From assembly GCA_016946835.1 (NCBI GenBank), contig JACVTC010000006.1, positions 1 to 64,000 of the forward strand: a DNA stretch of 64,000 bases, in the 5' to 3' direction. Positions 1 to 12,800 of the stretch are shown here, one piece after another (the first letter of the stretch is position 1; every line of letters starts with the position of its first letter). This stretch comes from Neocallimastix lanati (nom. inval.) (Eukaryota; Neocallimastigomycota; Neocallimastigomycetes; Neocallimastigales; Neocallimastigaceae). The notes beneath the pieces are model-generated. The model ran no database searches. It was not told the DNA's origin and worked only from the letters and a program-made list of their open reading frames with translations. Position numbers and translations under genes: made by a program.

Positions 1-3
1 GTT

Positions 4-714
4 ATGGTATATCAAAACAACATAAATAAAAATAATAACAATTTATTAAATCATCCAATTTATAGGAGCTTAAGAGAACATGGAAATAATTTAGATAATT
101 CATGGCAAGCGTCATCATATGTTATGGGTTATATAAATGAAAACTCCACCAATAATAGAATGTTTACACCAGGTAGATATAGTAACAATAAAAATAAAAG
201 TTTTAATAATAATAATAATTATTATCATGGAGTAGGACAAATTCAACAAAATAATACTTATGATACAAGAAGATTCTATAATAACTACGAACCAAAAGCT
301 AGAAAATCAGTTATGTGTTACTCATGTAAACAAGTAGGACATAAAGCTTATGAATGTCCTAATAATAAAAATAATGGTAGTAATAGAAATAATAATCTTT
401 ATAATATGAATAATAATGATATGGGTAATAATTATAATAATAATTTTGATTATAATAATAATAGTAATAAATATAACAATTATTATAATAATAGTAATAA
501 AAATGGCTACAATAATTCTTTTAATGGTAGTAATTATTACTTTAATAAAAATAATAAATTTACTGGAAATAATATTGCTAATAGAAATAATAATAATTTT
601 AATGAGAATAATATTCCCACTGGAAATAATAATTTTAATAGAAATTCTAATGGAATAAATCAGGATATTAATACTACTAGTTCAAATATTATAGTAATTT
701 CAAAGCTAATGTAA
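4..714 (+). CDS. gag, C-terminal part (element 1)
   Basis: 236 residues, very rich in Asn, with one CCHC zinc knuckle (CYSCKQVGHKAYEC, about residues 105-118), the nucleocapsid RNA-binding motif. The true start is probably left of the window, because the related gag of element 2 has a long non-Asn-rich domain before this region. About 160 bp separate it from pol, which is in another frame. The Asn tracts are AAT/AAC repeats. Confidence 0.75.
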   Translation: MVYQNNINKNNNNLLNHPIYRSLREHGNNLDNSWQASSYVMGYINENSTNNRMFTPGRYSNNKNKSFNNNNNYYHGVGQIQQNNTYDTRRFYNNYEPKARKSVMCYSCKQVGHKAYECPNNKNNGSNRNNNLYNMNNNDMGNNYNNNFDYNNNSNKYNNYYNNSNKNGYNNSFNGSNYYFNKNNKFTGNNIANRNNNNFNENNIPTGNNNFNRNSNGINQDINTTSSNIIVISKLM

Positions 715-875
715 ATAATAATAATAATAATGGAGATAGCTTAATAATTTAAACTAAATAATGGGAGAAGGATAACTCCCGTTAACCAAACCAAACTTCA
801 AACTTATAATAAAATAATAGTATTAATGAAGAATATGTAAATTTAACATACTCTCCCAAGTTAAATAATAATACT

Positions 876-921
876 ATGAAAATAAAAAATAATTATAATA
901 ATACTAATGATAATAATTTAC

Positions 922-953
<32 letters not shown>

Positions 954-3900
954 TTACATAATAATAATAATAATAATAATAATTCATATAATGCTAGTGC
1001 AACTTCAAATAATGATGTAATAAATAATGGATATCCTTATAATGATAATTCACATAATTATGATATAAACAATAATTATTTAAATAAGAATAATAAAATA
1101 AATTATACAAACAGTTTATTTGATGATAATCATACAAGTATTGATAATATTTATTCCAATAATAATAATAATAATAACTTAAATAATATAGAATATCTTA
1201 GTAAGAATACTAGTAACGGTTATAAATTAAATAATAGTAATCATAACAACATCTATGAAAATGACACTATTAATAAACAAGTTAACAATGATGTTAATAT
1301 AAATAATACTTATAAAAATAATAATGATGATCAAAGTAACAATGAAATTGATTTAAATAGAATTTCTATAAATGATAATGAAAAGAAAATTAATAATGAA
1401 CCTAATTCAAATAATATTTATAATAATTTTGATAATTACCATAATGAGGAAATTATCGCTGTTGCCCAAAAGAAAGGTAAAAATAATTCAATAAAAATCT
1501 CCCCATATACCAAAGAAATAAAGAAAAAGCTTATAGATAATCCAGTTCCAATTATTACCAATGCTATGAAGAAAAATACTATTATGAAAAGAAAATTAAA
1601 CGTTAATAAATTAGCAACTACAGGAACACCTGATATGATAATAGATGAGGGAGGAACGAATGTCAAACTATCAATAGAAAAAGAAGAAGGTAAAGAATTT
1701 AAAGAAAATAAAGATCATAAAAATGTTACTTTCAATGAATCTATTGAAATTTTTGAGGATTCACAACCACCAACTAATCAAACAATAACTAATAATAATA
1801 CAAATAAATTAGAATATTTGGATCTTTCTTATATCAATCAACCAAATATTAGAAATGTAAAAAAAGCGAATAAATTGAATAAAATAAATGAAATACTGAG
1901 CAGTAACAAAGATGATATACCCATCAATGTTAAAAGTTATTCCAAGCCAGAGAAACACATAAAAATGATGGAAGATTTTAATGAATTTAAAATTAAGGAC
2001 TTTATCAAGGAAGTAGCATCAACCGAAGTCATAACGAAGTTAGTATATTTGTCAGACCTGTTTCCAAAGTTCAGGTCAGAATTTACAAAAGCATTAAAAT
2101 TAACCGAAGGAAAAGAGAAAATAAAGAAAAATTTGAATACATCTTTAATAAATGTAATGACAATTATAAGCCAACATAAAGTGATTAAAGTTAAAGGCAC
2201 TGTGGATAAGAAACCAGCTGAAATTTTCTTGGACTCGTGTGCTAGCGTTAATTTGATTACCACTACGGCTTTAAAGAAATTTAAAATTAATAAAAATCCT
2301 ATTGGGAGAATATCCGAAAAAATTTTTCAGGTATATTCCAACAATTCAACTTGTTCAGATATTTATGAACTAAAAATATCTATTGGAAATTACACTTTTA
2401 TCGATTACTTTAGGAAAATTGATAAGGATGATATCTTTGATATATTAATAGGTATTGACACACTTAAACGAAATAGATTTGATATAAATTTAGTTAATGA
2501 TACCTTATATCATATTGATGAAAATAATAATCCTGTAGAATTAGCTTCTTTATTTTATGATGTTAGCTTGAGTCCTTCTGAAAGTACAAATAGAATTAAT
2601 GACAAAGAAAATAATATGAATAAGGAGAATAATATAAATAATAATTCTTCTGAAGAGAATGATGAGGATTCTGAAACTAGTTGGAGTGACAATGATAATA
2701 ATAATGATAATAATAATATACTTTTTACATATGCTAAATCAGAGTTACCTAATATTAACATAAATAATTTTAATGTACAATTACCTTTCTTTAATAGTGT
2801 CGACATCGATAAAGAAAATAATATCAAAATAAAAACGAATAATAATAAGAATGATGATAAAATTGACAATTATAAAATAAATGATCATAAAATTAATTCT
2901 AAAGTTACAAACAATATAAATCCCATACTACATTCTAAACTTCCATCAAAAATCGATTCTCATCAAAACGGCAATAACAAATTAAATAGTAATTATAAAT
3001 TAGTAGATAGAAATATTGAAAGGAAAGAATATAAGAATAAAACGGTTGATATTACAACACAATTGATTCCATCTCTTTTATTAATAACTAATGAAGTACT
3101 ACATAATGAAAACGAGGTTTGTACAGACGACACAATATCTAAACTGGAAATGATTCACTCTATTGTAAAAAAATTACCAGAAAATTTGAAAGCTGATGTA
3201 GAAAAATTATTTTTAAATTATATTAGTGTTCTTGCACTGAAAACTGACGATTTGGGTTCGTCAAAGCTATATCCTCATAGAATTAATTTAATACCAGGAA
3301 CAACACCTATTAAACAGAGGGCCTACCGTATTTCAAAAGTGCAAGCTGATGCACTTAAAAAGGAACTAATTAAACTTATAAATAATAATTTAATTGTCCC
3401 TTCTAGTTCTCCTTGGTCTTCTCCTGTAGTACTGGTACCGAAAAAGAATGGTCAAGTGAGAATGTGTGTTGACTACAGGAAGATTAATAATTGTACATTA
3501 AAGGACGCTTATGCACTTCCTTTAATAGATGATATACTTTACTATGTTAGCGGTGATATTTCTATTTTGTCTACTATTGATCTCTTTTCAGGGTACCATC
3601 AGATTCCTATGCATTCTGATGATAAAGATATCACTTGCTTTACGACCATTTATGGAAACTTTAATTTTGAAGTTATGCCTTTTGGACTATGCAACGCTCC
3701 CGCTACTTTTCAAAGGGAGATGAACAGAATATTTTTTGATTTAATCGGAGTATGTGTTTTTATTTACATAGATGACTTAGTTATTTATTCTCCTTCATTA
3801 AATCAACACATCAAAGACCTAGAAAAAGTATTCCTCATTCTTGCTAATAATGGATTAAAAGTGAATTTTGAAAAATGTGATTTCTTTAAAGAAGAAGTTG

Positions 3901-6228
3901 AGCTCCTTGGTCATACTCTTTCTACTAAGGGTATTAAACCTATGAATTCTAAAATAAAAGTTATTGCTAATTGGTTACCTCCTTCTAATTTAAAACAGTT
4001 ACGTTCTTTCTTAGGGGCAATTGGATATTACCGGAAATTCATTAGCCATTTTGCCCAAACTGCTAAACCTTTATATGATTTAACAAAAAAGAATGTTCCT
4101 TTTGTTTGGTCTACCGAATCTAATAATGCATTTGAATTTTTAAAAATTCGTCTTATTAATGCACCTATATTGTCACCTCCAAATTTTGATAAACCATTTA
4201 TTGTTCGTTCAGATGCATCTAAATCAGGAATTGGCGGGGTACTACTTCAGTTAGACGATGACAACATTGAGAAGCCATTATATTATGAAAGTAGGACACT
4301 TTCCAATTCTGAAATCAATTATAGCATTACAGAACTTGAGGGGCTTGCCGCATTTTACTGTGTCATGAAATTTAAACCTTTTCTCACTGGTAATAGTTTT
4401 GAGACAATTCTTTATACCGATCATAAGCCTTTAGTTTACATATTTAAAAATAAAGAACCTTCTTCAGCAAGGCATGTCAAATGGATAACTGAGTTCAGTA
4501 TTTTAAAAGTTAAAGTGTTATATGAAGAGGGGAGGAGGAATGTAGTTGCTGATGCACTATCTAGATTATATTCTAACAATGAAAAATATATAATCAAAAA
4601 TATGAAAAATGATGATAAACATATAAAAAATAAAAATAAAAGAAATAATATAAAAAATAATAATAAAGATGTATTCAACCAAGTTATAAATAATGAAATT
4701 CAAAATTGTGAAATTAAAAATAATGAAGAAATTAGAAATAAGAAAAATACTAAAATTAATAAAATAAAAGAGTTAGTGGATGAAATTAAGATCAATAGTA
4801 ATAATGAAAATTACAAAATGGAATATGAGGAAATTAAAAATAATGTAAATAACATTAATAAGTTTAATAATAAATTACATAATAATAATAGTGAAAATAA
4901 TGGAGTGGAAAATAAATTGAATGTGAATTATATGGTATTTCAAACTGAAGAAAATAATAAACATAGTTTTAATAATAAAGATAATAATAATAATAATATT
5001 AATCATGTTAATACCAATAATAATGATATTGATGATAGTACTGAAATACTAAATGATTTCTATAAAAAAATAATAAACCAGAAATTTGTATTAATTGATG
5101 GAGTACAGTATTATAAAGATAATAATGAATTAAGAAAAGTAATATTTAATGATAATGAAAAATGGGAACTTATTAGTAAAGCTCATTGTTTAGGACATGA
5201 AGGTAACTTTAAGACCTACCATCGTTTGAAAAGGAACTATTATTGGATAGGAATGAATAAGGATATCAGATTATTTATTAAATCTTGTCATGTATGTCAA
5301 TTATGTAAACCACAACCACCGAATGTATTTACAGAAGATTTAGCTACACCCCCAGGTTTACCTTTTACTCGGGTAGGATTGGATTTAGTTGGACCCTTAT
5401 ACGAATCTTTCAGAGGTAATAAATATATAATAGTACTTGTAGATTATTTAACAAAATGGGTGGAAGCTGAAGCATTAGCCAAAACAGAATCAGAAGATGT
5501 CATTAGATTTTTAAATAATATATTTTCAAGACACGGGATTCCAGAGATACTAATTACTGATAATGGCCCGCAATTCATATCTGATAAAACAAAAGCTTTC
5601 CTAGATTTAAATGATGTCTATGTACATTATATTAGTACTTATCATCCTGCTTCCAACGGAGAAGTAGAAAATAGGAATAGAGAAATAGTCAAATATATTA
5701 GAATTCTTAAAAGCCAATTTAAAGAATTAAGTAAACAAAATCAAGAATGGGATGATATTTTACCTAGTGCACTTTGGGCTTTAAGAACAACAAAAAATGA
5801 AGTTACTAAATTTAGTAGTTTCGAATTACTCTATGGTAGGAAAGACTTACAACCATTTGAATTAGCAATTAATATTGACAAAAGATTTCCTGAAGAATCA
5901 GAAGAAGAATATTTTGTTCGAAAATTTATTAATCACCATAATTGGATTTCTGAAGCAATCAAAAATATTGAAACTGCAAATGAATTATGGAAAGATAGGA
6001 GAAGACAGATTAAAAGATTAAGAAGTGAATTCAAACCAGGAGACCTAGTTTTAGTTAGAAATTTCAATCGAAGGAAACTAGACCCTTATTATATCGGACC
6101 ATTAAAAATAGTTAAACAGCAATTTAATACTGTCACAGTATGTGATCCTTATACGAACGAAATTGCAGAGAGAAACATTCATCTAAAAAATGTAATTCCA
6201 TATATTAGTAATTTCCTAAATTATAATC

Positions 6229-6233
<5 letters not shown>
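876..6233 (+). CDS. pol polyprotein: protease, RT, RNase H, integrase (element 1)
   Basis: 1785 residues. Order: Asn-rich N-terminal spacer (about 1-320); retropepsin-like domain near 450-560; Ty3/gypsy reverse transcriptase about 800-980 (MPFGLCNAPATF, YIDD); RNase H following (DASKSGIGG, TDHKPLVY); a second Asn/Lys-rich spacer about 1245-1395; integrase with HHCC zinc finger (HCLGHEG, CHVCQLC) and DDE core (TDNGPQF, then a Glu in NGEVENRN), ending in a GPY/F-type module (YYIGPLKI). No chromodomain is seen after that module. The frame is open throughout and looks whole. The first Met is uncertain because the N-terminus is low-complexity. Confidence 0.85.
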
Positions 6234-6284
<51 letters not shown>

Positions 6285-6412
6285 ATGATATATATAAAAA
6301 ATATAAAAAAAAAAAAAAAAAATATAAAAAAAATATATATATATATATATAAAAAATATCATAAAATATATAATAGTATTATTAGTTTAATAAATATTTT
6401 AATATGCTTATA

Positions 6413-6447
6413 GACTTCAAGGGACGAAGTCTAAGCTAAGTGGGGGC
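6413..6447 (+). promoter_or_regulatory. Stem-loop plus polypurine tract before the 3' LTR (element 1)
   Basis: GACTTC-loop-GAAGTC (6413-6431) is a perfect 6-bp stem, followed by a purine-rich run ending in GGGGG a few bases before the LTR TG at 6452. The same stem, with the same loop, precedes the PPT of element 2 (15830). PPTs prime plus-strand DNA synthesis in LTR elements; the role of the stem is unknown. Confidence 0.6.
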
Positions 6448-6451
6448 ATCT

Positions 6452-7056
6452 TGATGCATGTCCAGTAGAAATAATATAAAATAATAGAAAAATTATTTAG
6501 AAAAATTATTAATATAAATATTTATTAAAAATTAATTTTATATAATGAATCTTAAAATATATTATTAAAGATAATTTATTATTATTAATAATTATTAAAA
6601 TATTAAATTAAATAATAATATTAAAAATATTAAAAGAATTGTTGATTATATAGTAAAATTAGTTATATTAATTATAACGGAGATTGAATGTTTAATTAAA
6701 TTGATGTTAATATTAAAATAATTTTTAAATAATGTTAAACAATATGAATTAATAGTTATAAGTAAAAAGTTATGAATATTTATATTTATTAATTAATTTT
6801 AGTGTTTCGATAAATAAAATTTATAAAATTAGTAAAAATATAATTATGAAAATAATTTATAAATAAATATTTTCTTTTTTTTAATGAATAATAATAAAAC
6901 ATGTATTTTTTTTTTTTATGATAAAATATAATAAATAAAATAATAAAAGATAAATAAATAAAAAGTAAATATAATTATTGTAATATAATATTCTTGGAGT
7001 AATTCCCTTTTGCACAAACGCCCAACATATACGGTATTTAATAAAATATCGTATCA
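6452..7056 (+). repeat. LTR, family A (3' LTR of element 1)
   Basis: 605 bp from TGATGC to GTATCA, directly after the PPT. The CGTATCA end is shared with 16398, 18990 and 20417. The next LTR (D0) starts only 5 bp on (spacer AGTTA). Confidence 0.75.
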
Positions 7057-7061
7057 AGTTA

Positions 7062-7589
7062 TGATAAAGAATAGAATAATAATGATATTTTTAATTAAAT
7101 TTTTAATAATTTATTATATAAAAATATATTATTATATTCTTTACTATTAATAATTTTCTTATATTCTATATTAATAATTTTTATATTAGTTATATTTTAT
7201 TATTTTAAATATTAAATTTATGTAATTAATTAATTCATATGATTGGTTTTAATAATGTAATTAAATAATATAAAATATGTATTATCCATATTATTTTATG
7301 AAGGGGGCCTTTCTGAGAAAAGAAATAGTAGAAATAGCAGTGATAATGAAATAGGAATAATAATTGGAAAGGTTTCCCATATTGTTATAATAATAAATAT
7401 TAATATTAATAAAGTTATTTTTAACAATAAAATAATTATATAATTTATAAATGATAAATATTTTTAATAATAATTCTTTAAATAAAATTTATAATGTGTA
7501 ATAATAAATTCTTTTAGTGTAATTTAGTAGTTATTTAATTTATCTATTTATTTAATGTTCACACTCCTTTTCTAATATGAACCTCAACA
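7062..7589 (+). repeat. Solo LTR, family D (D0)
   Basis: 528 bp from TGATAAAGAATAG to CCTCAACA. The body matches 24246-25429 (D3) once the LTR nested in D3 is removed, including the shared block AGGGGGCCTTTCTGAGAAAA. No internal coding sequence is attached, so it is a solo LTR. Element 2 begins 5 bp downstream. Confidence 0.65.
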
Positions 7590-7594
7590 GTTAC

Positions 7595-8127
7595 TGATAC
7601 GAGATATTTAATAAGAATGTAAAGTGATATAATTATTATTTTAAATATTATTGTAAATAATTTTATTATTAATATTTTCTAAATAAGTTAAAATTAATAT
7701 TTAATAAGATATAATATTATAAAATTATTTTATTATTTTATTATTAATATAAGTTTATTATAAAAATATATATAATATAATTAATTATGTAAAAGTACAA
7801 ATTTTAAATAATAATAATATAGAGAATAATAAGATAAAAATTAGGAAGTTTTAATTATAAAAAAAAATGTTGTGTTTTTATTTTTATTGAAATGTATTAA
7901 TTGAGAATGAATAATAGTGAATAATTATTTTAATAAATAAATATAATAAAGTGAATAATTTTAATAAATAAACATAATAAAATGAACATTATATTCTAAA
8001 ATAATAATTTGAGTGTATTATATAAATATATAATAATTATTATACTATTTCATAAATACGATATTTCTTGATTAATTCCCTCTTGCTTTTCCCATATTTT
8101 ATGATACTTTTTAAATTAATTGTATCA
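7595..8127 (+). repeat. 5' LTR of element 2 (family A)
   Basis: 533 bp from TGATACGAG to TTGTATCA, nearly identical to 15870-16398. The last bases form an inverted pair (TGATAC ... GTATCA), giving a small hairpin at the LTR tip. Confidence 0.9.
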
Positions 8128-8135
8128 ACCATTTT

Positions 8136-8150
8136 TGGTGGAGAATCCGG
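8136..8150 (+). promoter_or_regulatory. Primer-binding site candidate (element 2)
   Basis: TGGTGGAGAATCCGG starts 8 bp after the 5' LTR. A TGG start, complementary to the CCA 3' end of a tRNA, is the classical form. I could not assign the tRNA with certainty. Confidence 0.5.
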
Positions 8151-8546
8151 GCGAAGCAAGCAGGAAAATATCGTGAAAATATAGTATAAAAATTAAATAA
8201 ATAATAATTATAAAAAAAAATTTATAAAAAAAAAATTATAAAAAAAAAAAAATTTTATAAAAAAAAAAAAAAAAAAAAAATTTATAATAAATTGTGGTTA
8301 TTTTATAAATATTTTAAAAAATATAAATTCATTTATAAAAATATATTAATACTGAGAGAGTACTGGATTTGTTTTAAAGAGAATAAAGGGTGAATAGAAT
8401 CGAAAATTGAGTAAGTCAAGAGAGTAGATATAATTCACAGCCTTGAAAATTTAAAACAAATAGCCAAGAAAATCAGAGAATTATATATTTATAATAAAAA
8501 TAAATAGTAATATATAATATACATTATAAAAAAAAAAATAATAAAT

Positions 8547-8593
<47 letters not shown>

Positions 8594-8594
<1 letters not shown>

Positions 8595-9784
8595 TGGATT
8601 CTTTGAAAATTTATAAAGTCCTCCCTATGTTAGAAGACTATGAAAATAATGTAGTGGATTGGATTGAAGACCTTAGCAACTTAATGAGAGTTTGCAATAT
8701 AAAAGACCCGGAAAGAATTTTTACTTGGGCTTCTGAAGCTGTGGATTCAAATACTAAAGCCGTTTTAAGAAGACTAATAAATAAAAGAACAGGTGTGTAC
8801 CCTTCTCTTAAGGAAATTCAAAAGGCAGTAGAAGAACATCTTGGAATTACCGAAGGAGATAAGTTGACCTACCTTCAAGGATTAAAAATTAAAGAAAATG
8901 AAACAATAAAAACTTTTAATGATAGATATAGAAGATTATATCACGATCTGTCAAGAGACTACCAAAAAATTGTTTCAGTAAAAACTTATAGGAACGCTAT
9001 AAAGTCAAGGAATTTTGCTTATTCTCAAGTATTTATGTCTAAATGTGATTCCTTGAATGAAGCTTATGAAATTGCTGAAACGGCTGAAGAAGCAGAGAAG
9101 GAATGGAACAAACCAGATAATAATAATAGTAATGAAGAATATCAAATTAGAACAACTAACAATAAAAGAAATATTAGAAATTTATCTATGTTGACTCAAA
9201 ATACTAGTTTCCCAAGAAGAAATAGAAATCCTACATTTAATTATTTTAATGCAGATCCAAGAAATAATTATCAACAAAATAATAATATGATTAACAATAA
9301 CTGGAATACTAATAATAATGAATATTCTTTTAATAATAGTAATAATTTTAATTTATATAATCCAAATAGAGCTACACTCAATAATCCTTATGGTAAATAC
9401 CGTACAAATGGAAATATAAATAATTTTAATAATAGCAGTAATAGAAGAAATAATAATTTTAATTATATAAACAATGGAACTAATAATTATAATGCTGGAG
9501 TTCCATAAAATAATTATAATAATATTCAAGGATATAATAATTATCATGATCAAAATAATCAAATCAAAAATCCGTATATAAAAAATAGAAAAGAACAATT
9601 TATTAATAACTCCGATATTCAAAATAGAATTCAGCAAGGGTTAGATTTAAACAGCCCAAATTCTACATTATATTGCCATCGTTGTTACCAAGAAGAACAC
9701 AAGAGTAATAAATGCCCTTATACATTTAAGCAATTAGCAGAAATGGAGGAAAAAGGACTTCTTAATAATAATCATTTAAACTAA
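8594..9784 (+). pseudogene. gag region (element 2), broken
   Basis: Begins with a capsid-type domain (MDSLKIYKVLPMLEDYE; about 170 residues of helical, non-Asn-rich sequence), followed by an Asn-rich tail and one zinc knuckle near 9673-9714 (CHRCYQEEHKSNKC). The ATG lies directly after a run of AAT repeats. The region looks interrupted about once. It is followed by a conserved inter-gene block also present in element 1. Confidence 0.7.
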
Positions 9785-9864
9785 ATATTGGGAGAAGGAT
9801 AACTTCCACTAAACAAACCAATCAACAAAATATTAACTATAATAAAAACAATAATAACGAATAT

Positions 9865-12800
9865 GTGAATTTAACATATTCATTAGATTTAAATAATAAT
9901 AATCATATAATGGAAACTAATAAAATTCTTTATAATGATAATGGAAAATATAATTATAATAATGATAGTGACAAAATAAAAAAAATTAATAGCAACATGA
10001 ATTATGATAATTCTCCTAACAATGTTATATATAATAATTTTAAAAATATTAATAATTATACAAGTGATAATGATAATATAAATAATATTAACAATATTAA
10101 TAATAAAAACAATTTTAAAATGGAGGGCGAAATTATAAACAACAATAAATATAATAGTAATGTTGAAAATAATAACTTTTCTAATAATATAAAATTAAAT
10201 GAGAGTAATTATGATAATAATGAACATTTAATGCATAATGATTATTATGAAGATGAAGTTAATAAATATAATAATTATCCTGATTATTCTAATAATCAAA
10301 ATTACATGGAAAAAAATAGTAATATTTATTATTTAAACAAAGAAGAAAATAATATTGAAAATGATGAAATAAATGAATATAATAATGATTTCAATGATAA
10401 TGATGAAGTGGAGGAAATTGCGGCAGTGGTTCAGAAAAAAGGAAATAAAAATAATTCAAAATCAACTCCTTTTCTAAAAGAAGTTAAGAAAAAGTTAACA
10501 GATAATCCTGTCCCAATTATCACACCTGCAATAAAAAAAAAGATTCAAAGTAAATTAAATAATAAAATTAATAAATCTACAAACTCAAATATGGAAACGG
10601 AAGAAATTAATGTGACAACTAATGATTTCCCAAATAATGAAGAAATAAATAACACTATTAGAAAATTTGATATAATTAATGAAAAAAATATTCCAAAAAC
10701 TAATAATAAAAATGTTTCTTTTAATGATATAATTGAAATTCATGATAATATTTCTCTAACAGATACAGAAATAAATAATAAAAAACACAGTAATATTACT
10801 AACTCTAAAAATAATGAAAATTTAATAACTAAGAAAAAAGAAATACATAATAATAATTCTCCGAAAAATAATATATTACAAGATAAGGATAATAATAATA
10901 TAGATACAAATAAATTAAATTACCTTGACCTTTCGGTAATTAATCAACCAAATATAAGGAATGCTAAAAAAATTAATAAAAAGGAAAAAATAAAAGAAAT
11001 ATTAAGTGAAGAAAATAATAATAATAAAATAGCCATCACTCAAGAATTTAATAAACCGGAAAAACACATTAAAATGATGGAAACTTTTAAAGAATATAAA
11101 ATAAATGATTTAATTAAGGAGGTAGCTTCAACTGAAGTAATAACAAAACTAGTTTACTTATTAGACTTATTCCCAAAGTTTAGATCAGAATTTACTAAAG
11201 CTTTACGTTTAACAGAAGGAAAAGGGAATAATACAACAAAAGCAAATACTTCATTAATTAATGTTATGAATATTATAAGTCAGCACAAGGTGATTAAAGT
11301 CAAAGGAACAGTTGATAAAAAACCAGTAGAAATATTCCTTGACTCTTGTGCTAGTGTAAATTTAATTACATCCTCAGCTCTGAAAAAATATAATATTAAT
11401 AAAAATCCTATTGGAAGAATATCAGAGAAGATTTTTCAAGTTTATTCAAATAATTCTATTGACTCTGATATTTATGAATTATCAATAACTATTGGAAATT
11501 ACACATTTGTAGATTATTTTAGAAAAATAGAGAAAGATGATATATTTGATATATTAATTGGTGTTGATACTTTAAAAAGAAATCGTTTTGATATAAACTT
11601 AGTAAATGATACTCTGTATCATATTGATGATAATAATAATTTTGTTAAACTAGCCTCATTATTTTATGATGTTAATCTTAAACCTACTGATGAAACAAAT
11701 GAAGGTGATCAAGAATTAGATGAAAATAATAATGATGATAGTTTAAGTGATGAATGTTCTGACATTAATGAAAATAAATTAAATGATGAGTTGGATATAA
11801 ATAATAATGATAATAATACCTTCTTTATTTATGTGGAATCTGATATTCCAAATATTCATATTAATAATTTTAAAGATGATCCATCATGTTTTCTTGATGT
11901 TATAATTGATAATAATATTAATTCAAATTTAAATAATATTGAAAAAAATAATAATGATATCTCTAATAATAAAATAAATAATCCTAAAATAATTACTGAA
12001 CAAATAAATAAGATTGAAAATAAAAATAACGAAATCATTTATAAAAAAATAAATAATTCTAAAATAAATACTGAAAATATTAATAATGATATGTCAAAAT
12101 TAAATTCTCATAATTCACTTAAAAATGTTTCAGAAAGAAATTTTAATGATGAAATAAATGAACCTTCTAAATTACATAAAGCTAAAGTAAATGATAAAGA
12201 ATATAAAAATAAATTACACAATATTAATACTTATTTAATACCAGCACTTTTAGTCATAACAAATGAAGTAATAGACAATAAAGATAACGTACCCATTAAC
12301 GATACTAAGACAAAATTTGAGATGATTTATTCTATTATTAATAAACTACCAGAACATCTAAAATCAAGTGTTGAAAATTTATTTTTAGAATACATTAGTG
12401 TACTAGCGTTAAAAACTGATGATTTGGGATCCTCAAAATTATATCCTCACAGAATAAATTTAATTCCTGGAACAGAACCCATAAAACAACGCGCATATCG
12501 TGTTTCAAAAGTACAAGCTGACGCATTAAAAAGAGAATTAATTAAATTAATTAATAATAAATTAATAGTACCTTCTAGTTCTCCGTGGTCTTCCCCCGTT
12601 GTACTTGTTCCGAAGAAAAATGGACAAGTTAGAATGTGTGTTGATTATAGGAAGATTAATAACTGTACTTTAAAGGATGCATATGCTCTTCCTCTTATTG
12701 ATGACATACTTTATTATATCAGTGGTGATACCACAATATTATCTACGATTGACTTATTTTCAGGATATCATCAAATTCCGATGCATCCTGATGATAAAGA

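Larger units (their letters stand above)
1..7056 (+). mobile_element. Element 1: Ty3/gypsy LTR retrotransposon, 5' part outside the window
   Basis: Gag C-terminal part, a complete-looking pol frame, a polypurine tract and a 3' LTR (6452-7056) follow each other in the order expected for Ty3/gypsy (protease, RT, RNase H, integrase). The 5' LTR and the first part of gag lie left of the window. The visible part looks whole. It is closely related to element 2 across gag, pol and the 3' hairpin/PPT. Its age cannot be judged from LTR identity because only one LTR is visible. It is followed after 5 bp by LTR D0. Confidence 0.9.

Noticed and set aside
416-658. Ile-rich ORFs in other frames of the Asn-rich gag and pol
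   Set aside because: They are frame shadows of AAT/AAC repeats.
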